This document shows, piece by piece, positions 1-8,070 of a stretch of DNA of 34,383 bases. Position 1 is the first letter of the stretch. Each line of letters opens with the position of its first letter. A program made the translations under genes and the position numbers. The notes below the pieces were generated by a model, which ran no database searches, was not told where the DNA came from, and saw only the letters and a program-made list of their open reading frames with translations. The DNA comes from an uncultured Prevotella sp. (GTDB taxonomy: Bacteria; Bacteroidota; Bacteroidia; Bacteroidales; Bacteroidaceae). The stretch covers positions 1 to 34,383 of the forward strand of contig USJX01000027.1 in the NCBI GenBank assembly GCA_900555035.1, written 5' to 3'.

Positions 1-1945
1 CGGCAGTATCATCGTAGTTGGCACCACCAGAAACCAAAGCCAGGTGATAATAGTTTGGAATCTCAGAGTTACCCGATGTACCTGTACTTACAGCAAGCTG
101 AGCAGAGCTGAGCCACTTTACATCCTTCAGCCAATCGGTAGATTTCACATTGTACATGAAACCGAGTGACCAGAAGGTACCCCAACGATGATCCTTACCA
201 AAACGTGAAGAAGCATCGGTACGCAGAGAGAAGTCGGCGTAGTAAAGCTCCTTATAGTTGTACTCGCCACGCATGAAGAACGACAGGTAAGAGTAATCAG
301 AAGATGAATCTGCCCAACGGCTGGCACGTGTACCAGAAGATACGTTGGTCAGGAGATCACTGGTCTGACCCTTGGAATATACCTGGAATCCCTCTGAATG
401 ATAGCTTACGGCCTCCTGACCCAACATCACGTTGAACGCATGGATATCGTTCAGACTGAAGCGATAGTTGGCGGTTGTAGTCTCTGTCAGGTTAATCGCG
501 TCGCTGCTCTGACGTGCCGCAGTACCCTGACCATTATTGGAAGAGAGACTTGGGAATGACTGGAGGAAGGCTGTAGAGTGAGTGAAATCGGCACCAAACT
601 GGGTACGGATAGTCAGATTCTCCATCGGATAAACCTCGGCATACATGGTAGAGAGCACCTTATACTTCTTGTTCTTGATAGGATTCTTGCCCATATAGAC
701 GATAGGGTTCTCACTGGTTCCAGCCCAGTTACCAGCTGCAAGCGAAGCCAGACTGCCATCCTTTGCGTATGGATTCCAGTAAGGCAACATGAAACGGCAT
801 GCAGAAATAGGAGTTACGGTAGTATAGCTACCATCATCAGCCTGCTGAGCCTCCTCGTAGGCAGCCATGGTGTTGGTACCTACCTTCAACCACTTACTAG
901 CCTTGACATCTGCATTGGTGCGGATATTGTAACGGCGGAAGGTTGAGTTCTGAGCAATACCATCCTGGTCGTAGAAACCACCCGAAACATAATAATTCAA
1001 ACGGTCGGTAGCACGGTTGATAGAGAGTTCATAGCTCTGGAGAGGAGCACGGTCGTTGAACACTTCATCCAACCAGTTGACATTCACCTTGGAAAGGAGG
1101 TTGTAATCCTTCCCGGCATCCAATCCAACTTCCTTTTCAAACAGAATACGCTCGTCGGTATTCATCATCTTCCAGTTGTTCTGAGCCAATTCAGAAAAGC
1201 CATACTGTGCGCGGAGCGTAATCTTCGCCTTGTCCATCGCCAAGCCTCGCTTCGATGTAATCACCACCACACCATTTGCCGCACGGGCACCATAAATAGA
1301 GGTAGAAGACGCATCTTTCAACACAGAGATACTTTCGATGTCATTAGGACTTAAAGTATTGAAATCGGAACTGGAGATAGGCACACCGTCCAGAATAAAG
1401 AGCGGAGACTTACCAGAGTTGATGGAGTTGGTTCCACGAATCTGGAAAGTGGCAGCCTTGCTTGGCTCACCCGAAGAGGCGATGACCTGCAAACCTGTAC
1501 TCTGTCCCTGCAGAGCCTGGTCAAAACTGGCAGCAGGAACATTTTCAATTTTCTCAGCTTTCACTGCAGACACGGAACCCGCAATGGTTCCTTTCTTACG
1601 AACTCCATAAGCCACAACCACCACCTCATCCATCACTTTGGAATCGGAAGCTAAAGTAACATTCAGAGTTTTCGTCTGTGCATTGACAGAATGCTTCTGG
1701 GTTGCCATGCCGATATAGGAAATAACCAGCGTGGCCTTGGAAGCACCCTTCACCTCGATGGTGTAGTTACCGTCGATATCGGTAGCAACACCATTCGTTG
1801 TACCCTCCTGAAGGATTGTCGCACCAATCAGCGGTTCGTTGTCATCAGCAGACACGATTGTACCCTTGACGCTAAAGCTTTGCGCCAAGGCAGTTTGGAT
1901 GGTCAATACAATCAGAGAGACAAGCAATAGGGAAATTCTTCTCAT
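1..1945 (-). CDS. SusC/RagA-type TonB-dependent outer-membrane receptor (C-terminus beyond left edge)
   Basis: This is the N-terminal 648 residues of a SusC-family receptor, the outer-membrane channel that imports glycan oligosaccharides with TonB energy and a SusD lid. The start at 1945 gives a signal peptide (MRRISLLLV... ending ALAQ). A carboxypeptidase-like regulatory domain follows (about residues 25-100, with GTIVSADDNEPLIGA). Then come a TonB-box-like DEVVVVAYG, a plug domain with SIYGARAANGVVVITSKRG (about 200-220), and the start of the beta-barrel. The frame stays open to the window edge; family members are usually about 1000 residues, so roughly a third is missing. A SusD partner would be expected just downstream, outside the window. 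A promoter lies about 80 bp upstream. The substrate cannot be read from the sequence; nearby galactan and pectin enzymes make a plant glycan plausible. Confidence 0.93.
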   Translation of the reverse strand, partial: MRRISLLLVSLIVLTIQTALAQSFSVKGTIVSADDNEPLIGATILQEGTTNGVATDIDGNYTIEVKGASKATLVISYIGMATQKHSVNAQTKTLNVTLASDSKVMDEVVVVAYGVRKKGTIAGSVSAVKAEKIENVPAASFDQALQGQSTGLQVIASSGEPSKAATFQIRGTNSINSGKSPLFILDGVPISSSDFNTLSPNDIESISVLKDASSTSIYGARAANGVVVITSKRGLAMDKAKITLRAQYGFSELAQNNWKMMNTDERILFEKEVGLDAGKDYNLLSKVNVNWLDEVFNDRAPLQSYELSINRATDRLNYYVSGGFYDQDGIAQNSTFRRYNIRTNADVKASKWLKVGTNTMAAYEEAQQADDGSYTTVTPISACRFMLPYWNPYAKDGSLASLAAGNWAGTSENPIVYMGKNPIKNKKYKVLSTMYAEVYPMENLTIRTQFGADFTHSTAFLQSFPSLSSNNGQGTAARQSSDAINLTETTTANYRFSLNDIHAFNVMLGQEAVSYHSEGFQVYSKGQTSDLLTNVSSGTRASRWADSSSDYSYLSFFMRGEYNYKELYYADFSLRTDASSRFGKDHRWGTFWSLGFMYNVKSTDWLKDVKWLSSAQLAVSTGTSGNSEIPNYYHLALVSGGANYDDTA

Positions 1946-2033
1946 TCTTGTTTGTTTCAATTATTGTTTATAATGTTTATAATAAATATTACTTTTTTCT
2001 CGTTTGGTGTATCTAATTAATTAAAAACCGGCG

Positions 2034-2064
2034 CAAAATTACGAATATTTTCTTGTTTTGCCAA
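2034..2064 (-). promoter_or_regulatory. Bacteroidota-type promoter of the SusC-like gene
   Basis: On the minus strand TTG (2062-2064), a 20-bp spacer and TAATTTTG (2034-2041) match the Bacteroidota -33/-7 consensus. The predicted start near 2028 leaves a leader of about 80 nt. The leader holds a tandem TGTTTATAA repeat (about 1965-1982 on the plus strand). Together with the divergent promoter at 2169-2196 this accounts for most of the 343-bp gap 1946-2288; nothing else is evident there. Confidence 0.6.
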
Positions 2065-2168
2065 GATATTCCACGATTATTTATACTTTTAGCTGCATTT
2101 TTACGGAAAAACGAATAAATATGCATAAAAAAAAGCTCTTTTTGCTATTTTTCTGTCACAGTTCCTCG

Positions 2169-2196
2169 TTTGTTTCAAAATTAATCCGTACCTTTG
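2169..2196 (+). promoter_or_regulatory. Bacteroidota-type promoter of the 827-residue secreted protein
   Basis: TTTG (2169-2172) and TACCTTTG (2189-2196) resemble the -33 and -7 boxes, with a somewhat short spacer of 16 bp. The predicted leader is about 85-90 nt before the ATG at 2289. Confidence 0.5.
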
Positions 2197-2288
2197 TGCC
2201 CGAGAGATAAATTTGGTAACTTCCAGTCAAATATACTGCAAGTATCGAACTTTCAAACATTAACAATTAATAATCAAAAACAAAGAGT

Positions 2289-4772
2289 ATGAGAAAGACT
2301 ATACTTCTTGCAACTGCATTGTGCCTCGCTTCAAATGCCATGGCACAGAGTTATGGAAATCCACTTTCTGCTACGATAGGCAACAACACCTACCAGGCAC
2401 CTAGCGAATCTTCTATTTATTGGCAATTCACTGCCGACCAGGACTACATCGCTACAATCAGTCAATTGGGTGACTGCGAAGTTCCTACAATTTCAGTAAA
2501 GGAACAGGGAGCTAGCAGTGCTACTGAAATTAGAGGTGTTACCGCTGCCGATTACGTAACCAAGATTTATGCTTTCGAAAAGGGAAAGACTTATTACTTC
2601 GCACTTGAGTCTGAAAAAGCCGGAGAGGTAGGCTTTAACCTTAAGCTGGACAAGACTGAGAACCTGGGTGCTGGTCTTAAAGCCACCAGTCCGTTGGAAA
2701 TCAAATTGGGCGAGACTCAGTTTTTCGGAAATCCATGCTATGGAGCAGATTCCTGGGACGACACCAACATCTATACTACCTACAAGGCAGAAAAAGATGG
2801 CCAACTGCGCATCAAGACCGACCAGTATGTTAATTCCGCAACGGTGAACGGCACCAAGATTTCAAGCGAAATAGAAAATGGCAAAAAGGTGTTCAAGATT
2901 AATACGGAAGCCGGTAAGACCTATGCCATCAACTTCAGCATCGGCATTCCTTTCTTCATTGCTACATCAGAAGTTGTAGAAGTGAAGCAGGGCTCTATCG
3001 ACATGCCATACGCATTGCAGGAAGGCGAGAATACCATTCCGGCAGAAGCAGGAAAGTATTACTTTACCTATACTCCTAGCAAGAAAGGCTATCTCAACCT
3101 GACTAGCAGCGACAAACTCACCGACGGACAGGTTACCATTTACAGAAACAAGGTGAATGCAGCCCAGGAGACAGCTGCTGCAGGACAATCGGAAAAGGGA
3201 AGCTACGATATACGCACAGAAATTATATCCACCTACTTCACCTATTATATAGTAGTAGATAAGAAGGTGGCTACTGATAAGGCAGAAACCCTTACCTGCC
3301 AGATGGAAGACTACCAGGCTGGCGAGACTCCAGAAACCGCCATCCCTGTTGAGGTAAGCGATGCCGCTTCTACCATCACCCTGCCAAAGGCAAAGGGCAC
3401 CTATTACTATACCATCAAGGTTCCTGCCAACACCAATAAGCTCATTGTTGTAGAATCAACAACATCTTTGAGCAAGGGTTCTTCTGCCTACCTCAACACA
3501 AGCACAGGTAGCTGGGGCGCAGCTACAATGGAGAACGGCGTGATCAAGAAGGATGTCAGCAACTCTGCAGACAAGACTTACTTCCTTACCGTTACTTCTG
3601 ATGAAGCATCACCACTCACATTCCGCATCTCATACGCAACTATCGAGAAGGGTGCCCTGATTACAAATCCGAAGGAGGCTGAAGCCGGTACCAACACCAT
3701 CGATTTTGATGGCGTAGCATACTATACATACAAGGCTACCAAGAGTGGCAAGTTAGCCATCGAGGTAAAGGATGGAGTTACCGTTACCTTCCCTCTCTCT
3801 GCAACAGGTTATGGAGAGAACGATACCTACGTAAAGGGTAATGTATTCTTCATCCAGGCTACCAAGGACAAGGAATATCTCATTACGCTATCCGGTGTAA
3901 AAAAGGGTTCTACCTTCAATCTTAAAGAGACCAACTTCGAGGCTGGTGAACTTCGCAGCAACCCTATCGTGATGACAGAGGATACCTATACATTGGGCGA
4001 GGATACCAACAACCTCTGGCTGAAATACAAGGTTACCAAGACGGGCGTTATCGACTTCTCCAGCGATGTGCCTTTCAACGACAACTTCTTCCTGGGTATT
4101 GTCAAGAATGAGGCACGAGCTGCTGTAAGTATGGCTGATGACATGCAGGATGTTGATAACACAACAGCTGGCAAGCCAGAACGCGTGAAGCTATACCAGA
4201 GTACATTTGAGGTGAAGCAGGGCGACGTATTGTATATTCAGGTAGTGATGCCAGGCGACGTAAAGGGCAAGAAACTGACCCTTACACAACGTGAGGCAAA
4301 GGCTGGTGAAACCATCAGTAACCCTATCGTCCTGAAGCAGAACCAGACCATCGATGTATCGAAGGCTAGTCTCCAGAAGCCTATCTGGGTAAAGGCTACA
4401 CTGGCTCAAGGCAAGAACTCATTCCTGGTTTCAGATGGCGTCATTACTCCTATCTGCAACTGCAGACTTACCAATGACGGTATCAGCTATGAAGGCGAGA
4501 CCGTAGCATGGAGTGAAGACGGCAAGACATTCTCAACCTATTCATTCAGCGGAAACGAAGACTTCGTCTTCATGATTGGTTTTGCAGAAGGAATGGCTAA
4601 GCTGACATATGGCACAGAAATGACAGATGGCATTACCAGCATCGAGGCTATTCCAGACAGTAAGCCAAGCATCTATACACTGGATGGAACCAAGATTAAC
4701 CAGATTACTGGCAATGGTGTTTACATCATCAAATCGAATGGTAAAACCAAGAAGGTAGTTATCAAGAAGTAA
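2289..4772 (+). CDS. Large secreted protein of repeated beta-sandwich-like units with a C-terminal sorting-type domain
   Basis: 827 residues that I do not recognise as a named protein. It has a clear signal peptide (MRKTILLATALCLASNAMAQ). The body is built of about seven loosely repeated units of 100-115 residues. Each opens with a motif like NPIxL plus a short acidic or glycine turn and continues with a Y-x-Y-T/K-A-x-K-x-G-x-L stretch; starts fall near residues 22, 137, 239, 350, 460, 560 and 680. This resembles pre-peptidase C-terminal (PPC-like) beta-sandwiches. The last ~45 residues (GITSIEA... IYTLDGTKI... GVYIIK... KKVVIKK) resemble a short type IX secretion C-terminal domain, so export and surface attachment are likely. 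No catalytic motif is visible. It diverges from the SusC-like gene. A role as adhesin or glycan-binding scaffold is inference. Confidence 0.85.
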   Translation: MRKTILLATALCLASNAMAQSYGNPLSATIGNNTYQAPSESSIYWQFTADQDYIATISQLGDCEVPTISVKEQGASSATEIRGVTAADYVTKIYAFEKGKTYYFALESEKAGEVGFNLKLDKTENLGAGLKATSPLEIKLGETQFFGNPCYGADSWDDTNIYTTYKAEKDGQLRIKTDQYVNSATVNGTKISSEIENGKKVFKINTEAGKTYAINFSIGIPFFIATSEVVEVKQGSIDMPYALQEGENTIPAEAGKYYFTYTPSKKGYLNLTSSDKLTDGQVTIYRNKVNAAQETAAAGQSEKGSYDIRTEIISTYFTYYIVVDKKVATDKAETLTCQMEDYQAGETPETAIPVEVSDAASTITLPKAKGTYYYTIKVPANTNKLIVVESTTSLSKGSSAYLNTSTGSWGAATMENGVIKKDVSNSADKTYFLTVTSDEASPLTFRISYATIEKGALITNPKEAEAGTNTIDFDGVAYYTYKATKSGKLAIEVKDGVTVTFPLSATGYGENDTYVKGNVFFIQATKDKEYLITLSGVKKGSTFNLKETNFEAGELRSNPIVMTEDTYTLGEDTNNLWLKYKVTKTGVIDFSSDVPFNDNFFLGIVKNEARAAVSMADDMQDVDNTTAGKPERVKLYQSTFEVKQGDVLYIQVVMPGDVKGKKLTLTQREAKAGETISNPIVLKQNQTIDVSKASLQKPIWVKATLAQGKNSFLVSDGVITPICNCRLTNDGISYEGETVAWSEDGKTFSTYSFSGNEDFVFMIGFAEGMAKLTYGTEMTDGITSIEAIPDSKPSIYTLDGTKINQITGNGVYIIKSNGKTKKVVIKK

Positions 4773-4814
4773 GCGCCTTTAAAATACAAATGCATAAAAG
4801 GCAATATATAAAAT

Positions 4815-4846
4815 AAGGTAAATATATATAAAGGTAAATATATATA
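4815..4846. repeat. Two tandem copies of a 16-bp AT-rich repeat
   Basis: AAGGTAAATATATATA occurs at 4815-4830 and again at 4831-4846, directly before the terminator hairpin. It is low complexity, with no evident function. Confidence 0.8.
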
Positions 4847-4881
4847 AAGGGCGAACAGCTGGTCTATGCTGTTCGCCCTTT
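4846..4881. terminator. Terminator hairpin shared by two convergent genes
   Basis: AAAGGGCGAACAGC (4846-4859) pairs perfectly with GCTGTTCGCCCTTT (4868-4881): a 14-bp stem with an 8-nt loop and A/T flanks on both sides. It sits between the convergent ends of the secreted protein (4772) and the sensor-regulator (4920), so it can serve both. Confidence 0.85.
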
Positions 4882-4919
4882 CCTTTTGAAGGAATATTGA
4901 TGATGCATTCTGGTTTCCT

Positions 4920-7820
4920 TTATTTCTGCTTCATATATTCCGTTGGCGTCATGCCGAATGCCTTATTGAAACATTTTGAGAAGTAGCTGCTGTTAGAGAA
5001 GCCCACGGTGTACATCACCTCGGATACGCTGAACTTGCCAGCCTTCAAAAGCATCGCCGCCTTGCGCAATCGCATATCACGGATATACTCTACAGGAGTC
5101 TGACCCGTGAGCGCCTTCACCTTTCGGTAAAGCTGCTTGTTGCCCATACCCATCTTCTCCTGAAGCATCGTTACGTTGAAGTTGGAATCTACCATATTCT
5201 CCTCTACCACCTTTGTTATCTGATCGAACAAACGCTTGTCTAATTCATCCAACTCAATTTCTGGTTTCGAAACATTCTCCTGGTCTGCGACAATCGCAGG
5301 AAGAGCATCCTTTCCGGAAATATCCACATCAAGCGTAGAACTTACCAACTGGCTCACCTCCTCGAAAGAGCGATGCGCTACGGCAGCCTTCAACTGCTCG
5401 GCAAGTTTGGCATAGAACTCCATACGTGCCTTCACCTGGTCCAAAATTTCAGCCTTCTGCCTCTCGGCTTCCTCCAGCTGCTTCTTCACAAAGTGAGAAT
5501 TGATAATCCATGAGATGAAGACAATCAGCAACGTGAGATAGAACACCTTGCACCAAATGGTGAGATACCAAGGCGGAAGCACTGAGATATCGAGCGCATA
5601 AACCTCGTCTCCGATATTGCCCTCGCCATCCAACACATGAACGGTGAGATGATAATCACCATACGACAAACCATTATAAGAGATGTCGAGATTGCCCTTA
5701 TCCAAATAGTGCCACTCGTGATCGCTGCCTTCCAGACGATAAGCATAAACGGCTGTAGGATGATCGGCAAAAGGAAGGTCGGTGAGCTGAAGGGTAAAGC
5801 TATTTTCATCACTCTTCAATACCAAAGTCTTCAAGCCTACCGGCGAAATTCCCGGAGTTCCCTTGATGCTTTCATCAAGCAAGGCATCCTGTGTCTGTCG
5901 GCCATTCACCACGATACCAGCCAAGAGCAGTTGTGCCTTTTCATCCATCGGCATATTTAGGTCGGTACGGATAGACACGAAGCCATCGTTGCCACCCATC
6001 ACCACCTCGTGGTTCAGTTTGGAATAATAGATATTGGTTGGAGTCACCATCGGGATGATGAATCGGAAACTGTTGTTCTTAGGATCCAGCACACAACAGG
6101 TGTTGCCGGAAGCTACCCAGATTTTTCCCTCTACATCACACATGGAAACCACTTTGTCGCCAATTTTCCATTCCTTGCTATCCACATCCTTGCCTCTCGT
6201 AGGCAGGTTGACCATGTAGCACTTAACACTGGCATTATATCCTACCCACACATTGCCATTGTCGGAAGCCATAAGATAATTAATTGGCGCATTGTCCCCC
6301 ACATGGGTCACACGCATGGTATAAGGGTCGATGCGGTCGAGATGGTTATAGGAAGATGCCCAAATCATTCCCTTGCCATCGAGTACCATCTGTCCTACAT
6401 GCAAGCCAGAAAGGGCATTCTGTCCCTTGTCTGAGAAATGATAATCAGCCACGCAGGTTGCCGTACCCGAAGAAGCATGGGCAATGGCTGCCATCAGACG
6501 CGGCTTCTCTATCACGAAGATACCACCCTGATAGGAAGCCATCCAGATTCTACCCTTCTTATCCTGAAGGATATCGTAAGCCCAGGCTGTGGAATATTTG
6601 CCGGTCTTATCATAGGCGATGAAATTGAGCAACTGTCTGGTAGCTCTGTTATAAAGGTTGATGCCGTGGTCTGTACAGATCCAAACATCTCCATCCCGAT
6701 CTTCATAAATCTTGCGCACACGGTTGTGTGCCAAAGGAGCCGAAGGATTGTTCTGCTTATACCATACTACATTCTGATATTCGGATACGGCACCCTGCGC
6801 ACGGACACCCTCGGAATAACGAATCAATCCGTTGGTACCGCCCATCCACCATTCGCCATTGCGGGTCTGGAGGATGGCATGCAGAAAGTTACCCTCTCCC
6901 GAAAAAGTAATCTTATCGAGCGAAGTGAAACGATAGAAGGTATGGGTAGATAAACGGGACAATCCGTTATCAGTACCTATCCACACATTCTGCCACTTAT
7001 CTACATAGCAAGCCCACACGATATTATTGGGAATGGTAGCTGCATTGCGTGAATCATGAACGAAATGCTCCAGACTGCTGTTCATCGCCATGCGATAAAG
7101 ACCATTATCGGTACCTATATAAAGGTTGCCATCCTTGTCTTCATCCAGACATTTCACGGAGTTTCCGTTCAAAGCCTCAATCCTTGAGAAGTTCTGTAAG
7201 CTGCGGTCAGCGCAATACAAGGCGCCCTCGGTACCTATCCAATAGCAATGACGAATGGCATCGTATGCCAAGGCATTGACCAGAGGCTGTGCGCCGGGAG
7301 TAAGCAGAATAGGACGATTGTTGAGTCGGAGTCCTAAGAGGGAACCCACGAGAAGTCCCTTCTGGGTATGCAAGATGGCATACACGTCTGGTCCGAAGGC
7401 ATCCTTTCTGCCCTTCATATCAAGCACGCGCAGTTCCTTCTGCATTTTCTTTCTACTTTCATCTCCATAAGCCTCTACGGCCGGGGTAGAAACATAGGTT
7501 TCCTCCTTTGCATCAAACTGCAGAATACCATTGGCCGTAGCCATATAAAGCATGCTGCCCTCGAAACCGAGCGCATTGACACGTACATGATTAAATGTAT
7601 GAGGAGTAAAATGGCGATAATCATGATAACCATCATAGCTATAGAGACCATTATCGGTGCCAAGCCAAATCATGCCGTTGGCATCTTGGGTTATGGCGCT
7701 AACAGTCTGAGCGCCACTAAGGGTGGTGTTGACGAATCGCTGCGCATGGAGCGCTATGGTTACAATGAGCATAACTATCGTCATACTCATTCGGCTTGTA
7801 GTTGTAGTTGTTTTATTCAT
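4920..7820 (-). CDS. Membrane propeller sensor fused to AraC-type DNA-binding domain (no kinase)
   Basis: About 966 residues from the start at 7820. A short N-terminal hydrophobic signal or anchor is followed by two-component-regulator propeller repeats with many WIGTDNGL-type motifs (about residues 35-660). A Y_Y_Y-type domain follows (about 670-745), then one membrane segment (about 750-778), a coiled coil of about 40 residues, and an AraC-family helix-turn-helix domain in the last ~105 residues. Hybrid two-component systems of Bacteroidota share this sensor and this output, but they carry histidine kinase, ATPase and receiver domains between them. Here only about 80 residues separate the membrane segment from the HTH and no kinase motif is seen. 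It probably senses an oligosaccharide in the periplasm and activates the neighbouring galactan genes directly; target and ligand are inference. An alternative start at 7838 would lie upstream of the -7 box. Confidence 0.9.
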   Translation of the reverse strand: MNKTTTTTSRMSMTIVMLIVTIALHAQRFVNTTLSGAQTVSAITQDANGMIWLGTDNGLYSYDGYHDYRHFTPHTFNHVRVNALGFEGSMLYMATANGILQFDAKEETYVSTPAVEAYGDESRKKMQKELRVLDMKGRKDAFGPDVYAILHTQKGLLVGSLLGLRLNNRPILLTPGAQPLVNALAYDAIRHCYWIGTEGALYCADRSLQNFSRIEALNGNSVKCLDEDKDGNLYIGTDNGLYRMAMNSSLEHFVHDSRNAATIPNNIVWACYVDKWQNVWIGTDNGLSRLSTHTFYRFTSLDKITFSGEGNFLHAILQTRNGEWWMGGTNGLIRYSEGVRAQGAVSEYQNVVWYKQNNPSAPLAHNRVRKIYEDRDGDVWICTDHGINLYNRATRQLLNFIAYDKTGKYSTAWAYDILQDKKGRIWMASYQGGIFVIEKPRLMAAIAHASSGTATCVADYHFSDKGQNALSGLHVGQMVLDGKGMIWASSYNHLDRIDPYTMRVTHVGDNAPINYLMASDNGNVWVGYNASVKCYMVNLPTRGKDVDSKEWKIGDKVVSMCDVEGKIWVASGNTCCVLDPKNNSFRFIIPMVTPTNIYYSKLNHEVVMGGNDGFVSIRTDLNMPMDEKAQLLLAGIVVNGRQTQDALLDESIKGTPGISPVGLKTLVLKSDENSFTLQLTDLPFADHPTAVYAYRLEGSDHEWHYLDKGNLDISYNGLSYGDYHLTVHVLDGEGNIGDEVYALDISVLPPWYLTIWCKVFYLTLLIVFISWIINSHFVKKQLEEAERQKAEILDQVKARMEFYAKLAEQLKAAVAHRSFEEVSQLVSSTLDVDISGKDALPAIVADQENVSKPEIELDELDKRLFDQITKVVEENMVDSNFNVTMLQEKMGMGNKQLYRKVKALTGQTPVEYIRDMRLRKAAMLLKAGKFSVSEVMYTVGFSNSSYFSKCFNKAFGMTPTEYMKQK

Positions 7821-7825
7821 GGTTG

Positions 7826-7857
7826 CAAAATTACACATTATTCATGATAATGCCAAA
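7826..7857 (-). promoter_or_regulatory. Promoter of the sensor-regulator; start codon at the predicted +1
   Basis: On the minus strand TTTG (7854-7857), exactly 20 bp, then TAATTTTG (7826-7833), a near-ideal Bacteroidota promoter. Transcription would start about 5-7 nt after the -7 box, at about 7819-7821, which coincides with the ATG at 7820. The mRNA may therefore be leaderless, or the real start may be a later ATG (7790 or 7784). Confidence 0.65.
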
Positions 7858-7921
7858 CTTTCTATAAGAAAAAATACAAATAAACCTGGAGGAAAAGTTT
7901 TCTAGTCTAATAAAAAGTTCC

Positions 7922-8005
7922 GTTCAAAGCTTTTGAACGTATGTTCAAAGCCTTTGAATGTATGTTCAAAGCTTTTGAACACACATTCAACGTCGCTGAA
8001 CGAAG
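7922..8005. repeat. Four 21-bp tandem units, each a dyad
   Basis: Units begin at 7922, 7943, 7964 and 7985, an exact 21-bp period. The core is GTTCAAA-GCT-TTTGAAC in units 1 and 3. Unit 2 has one spacer and one arm change. Unit 4 is divergent, but its innermost arm pair is C-G instead of A-T, so dyad symmetry is kept there. The array lies about 100-185 bp upstream of the regulator's predicted transcription start and just past the end of the GH2 gene. It could be an operator array with sites on one helix face, or a set of transcript hairpins. Confidence 0.85.
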
Positions 8006-8006
8006 A

Positions 8007-8044
8007 ATTCTCCTAGGAGTAAGAACTTCTACTCCTAGGGGAAT
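8007..8044. terminator. Inverted repeat after the GH2 gene, possible transcript end
   Basis: CCTAGGAGTA (8012-8021) pairs with TACTCCTAGG (8030-8039) around an 8-nt loop. The stem extends to about 15 bp in the plus-strand RNA through a G-T pair. It lies 27 bp past the GH2 stop. No T-run follows on the minus strand, so intrinsic termination is uncertain; it may protect the 3' end instead. Confidence 0.45.
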
Positions 8045-8070
8045 CCATATTTATCATTAGTAAGTCTGCT

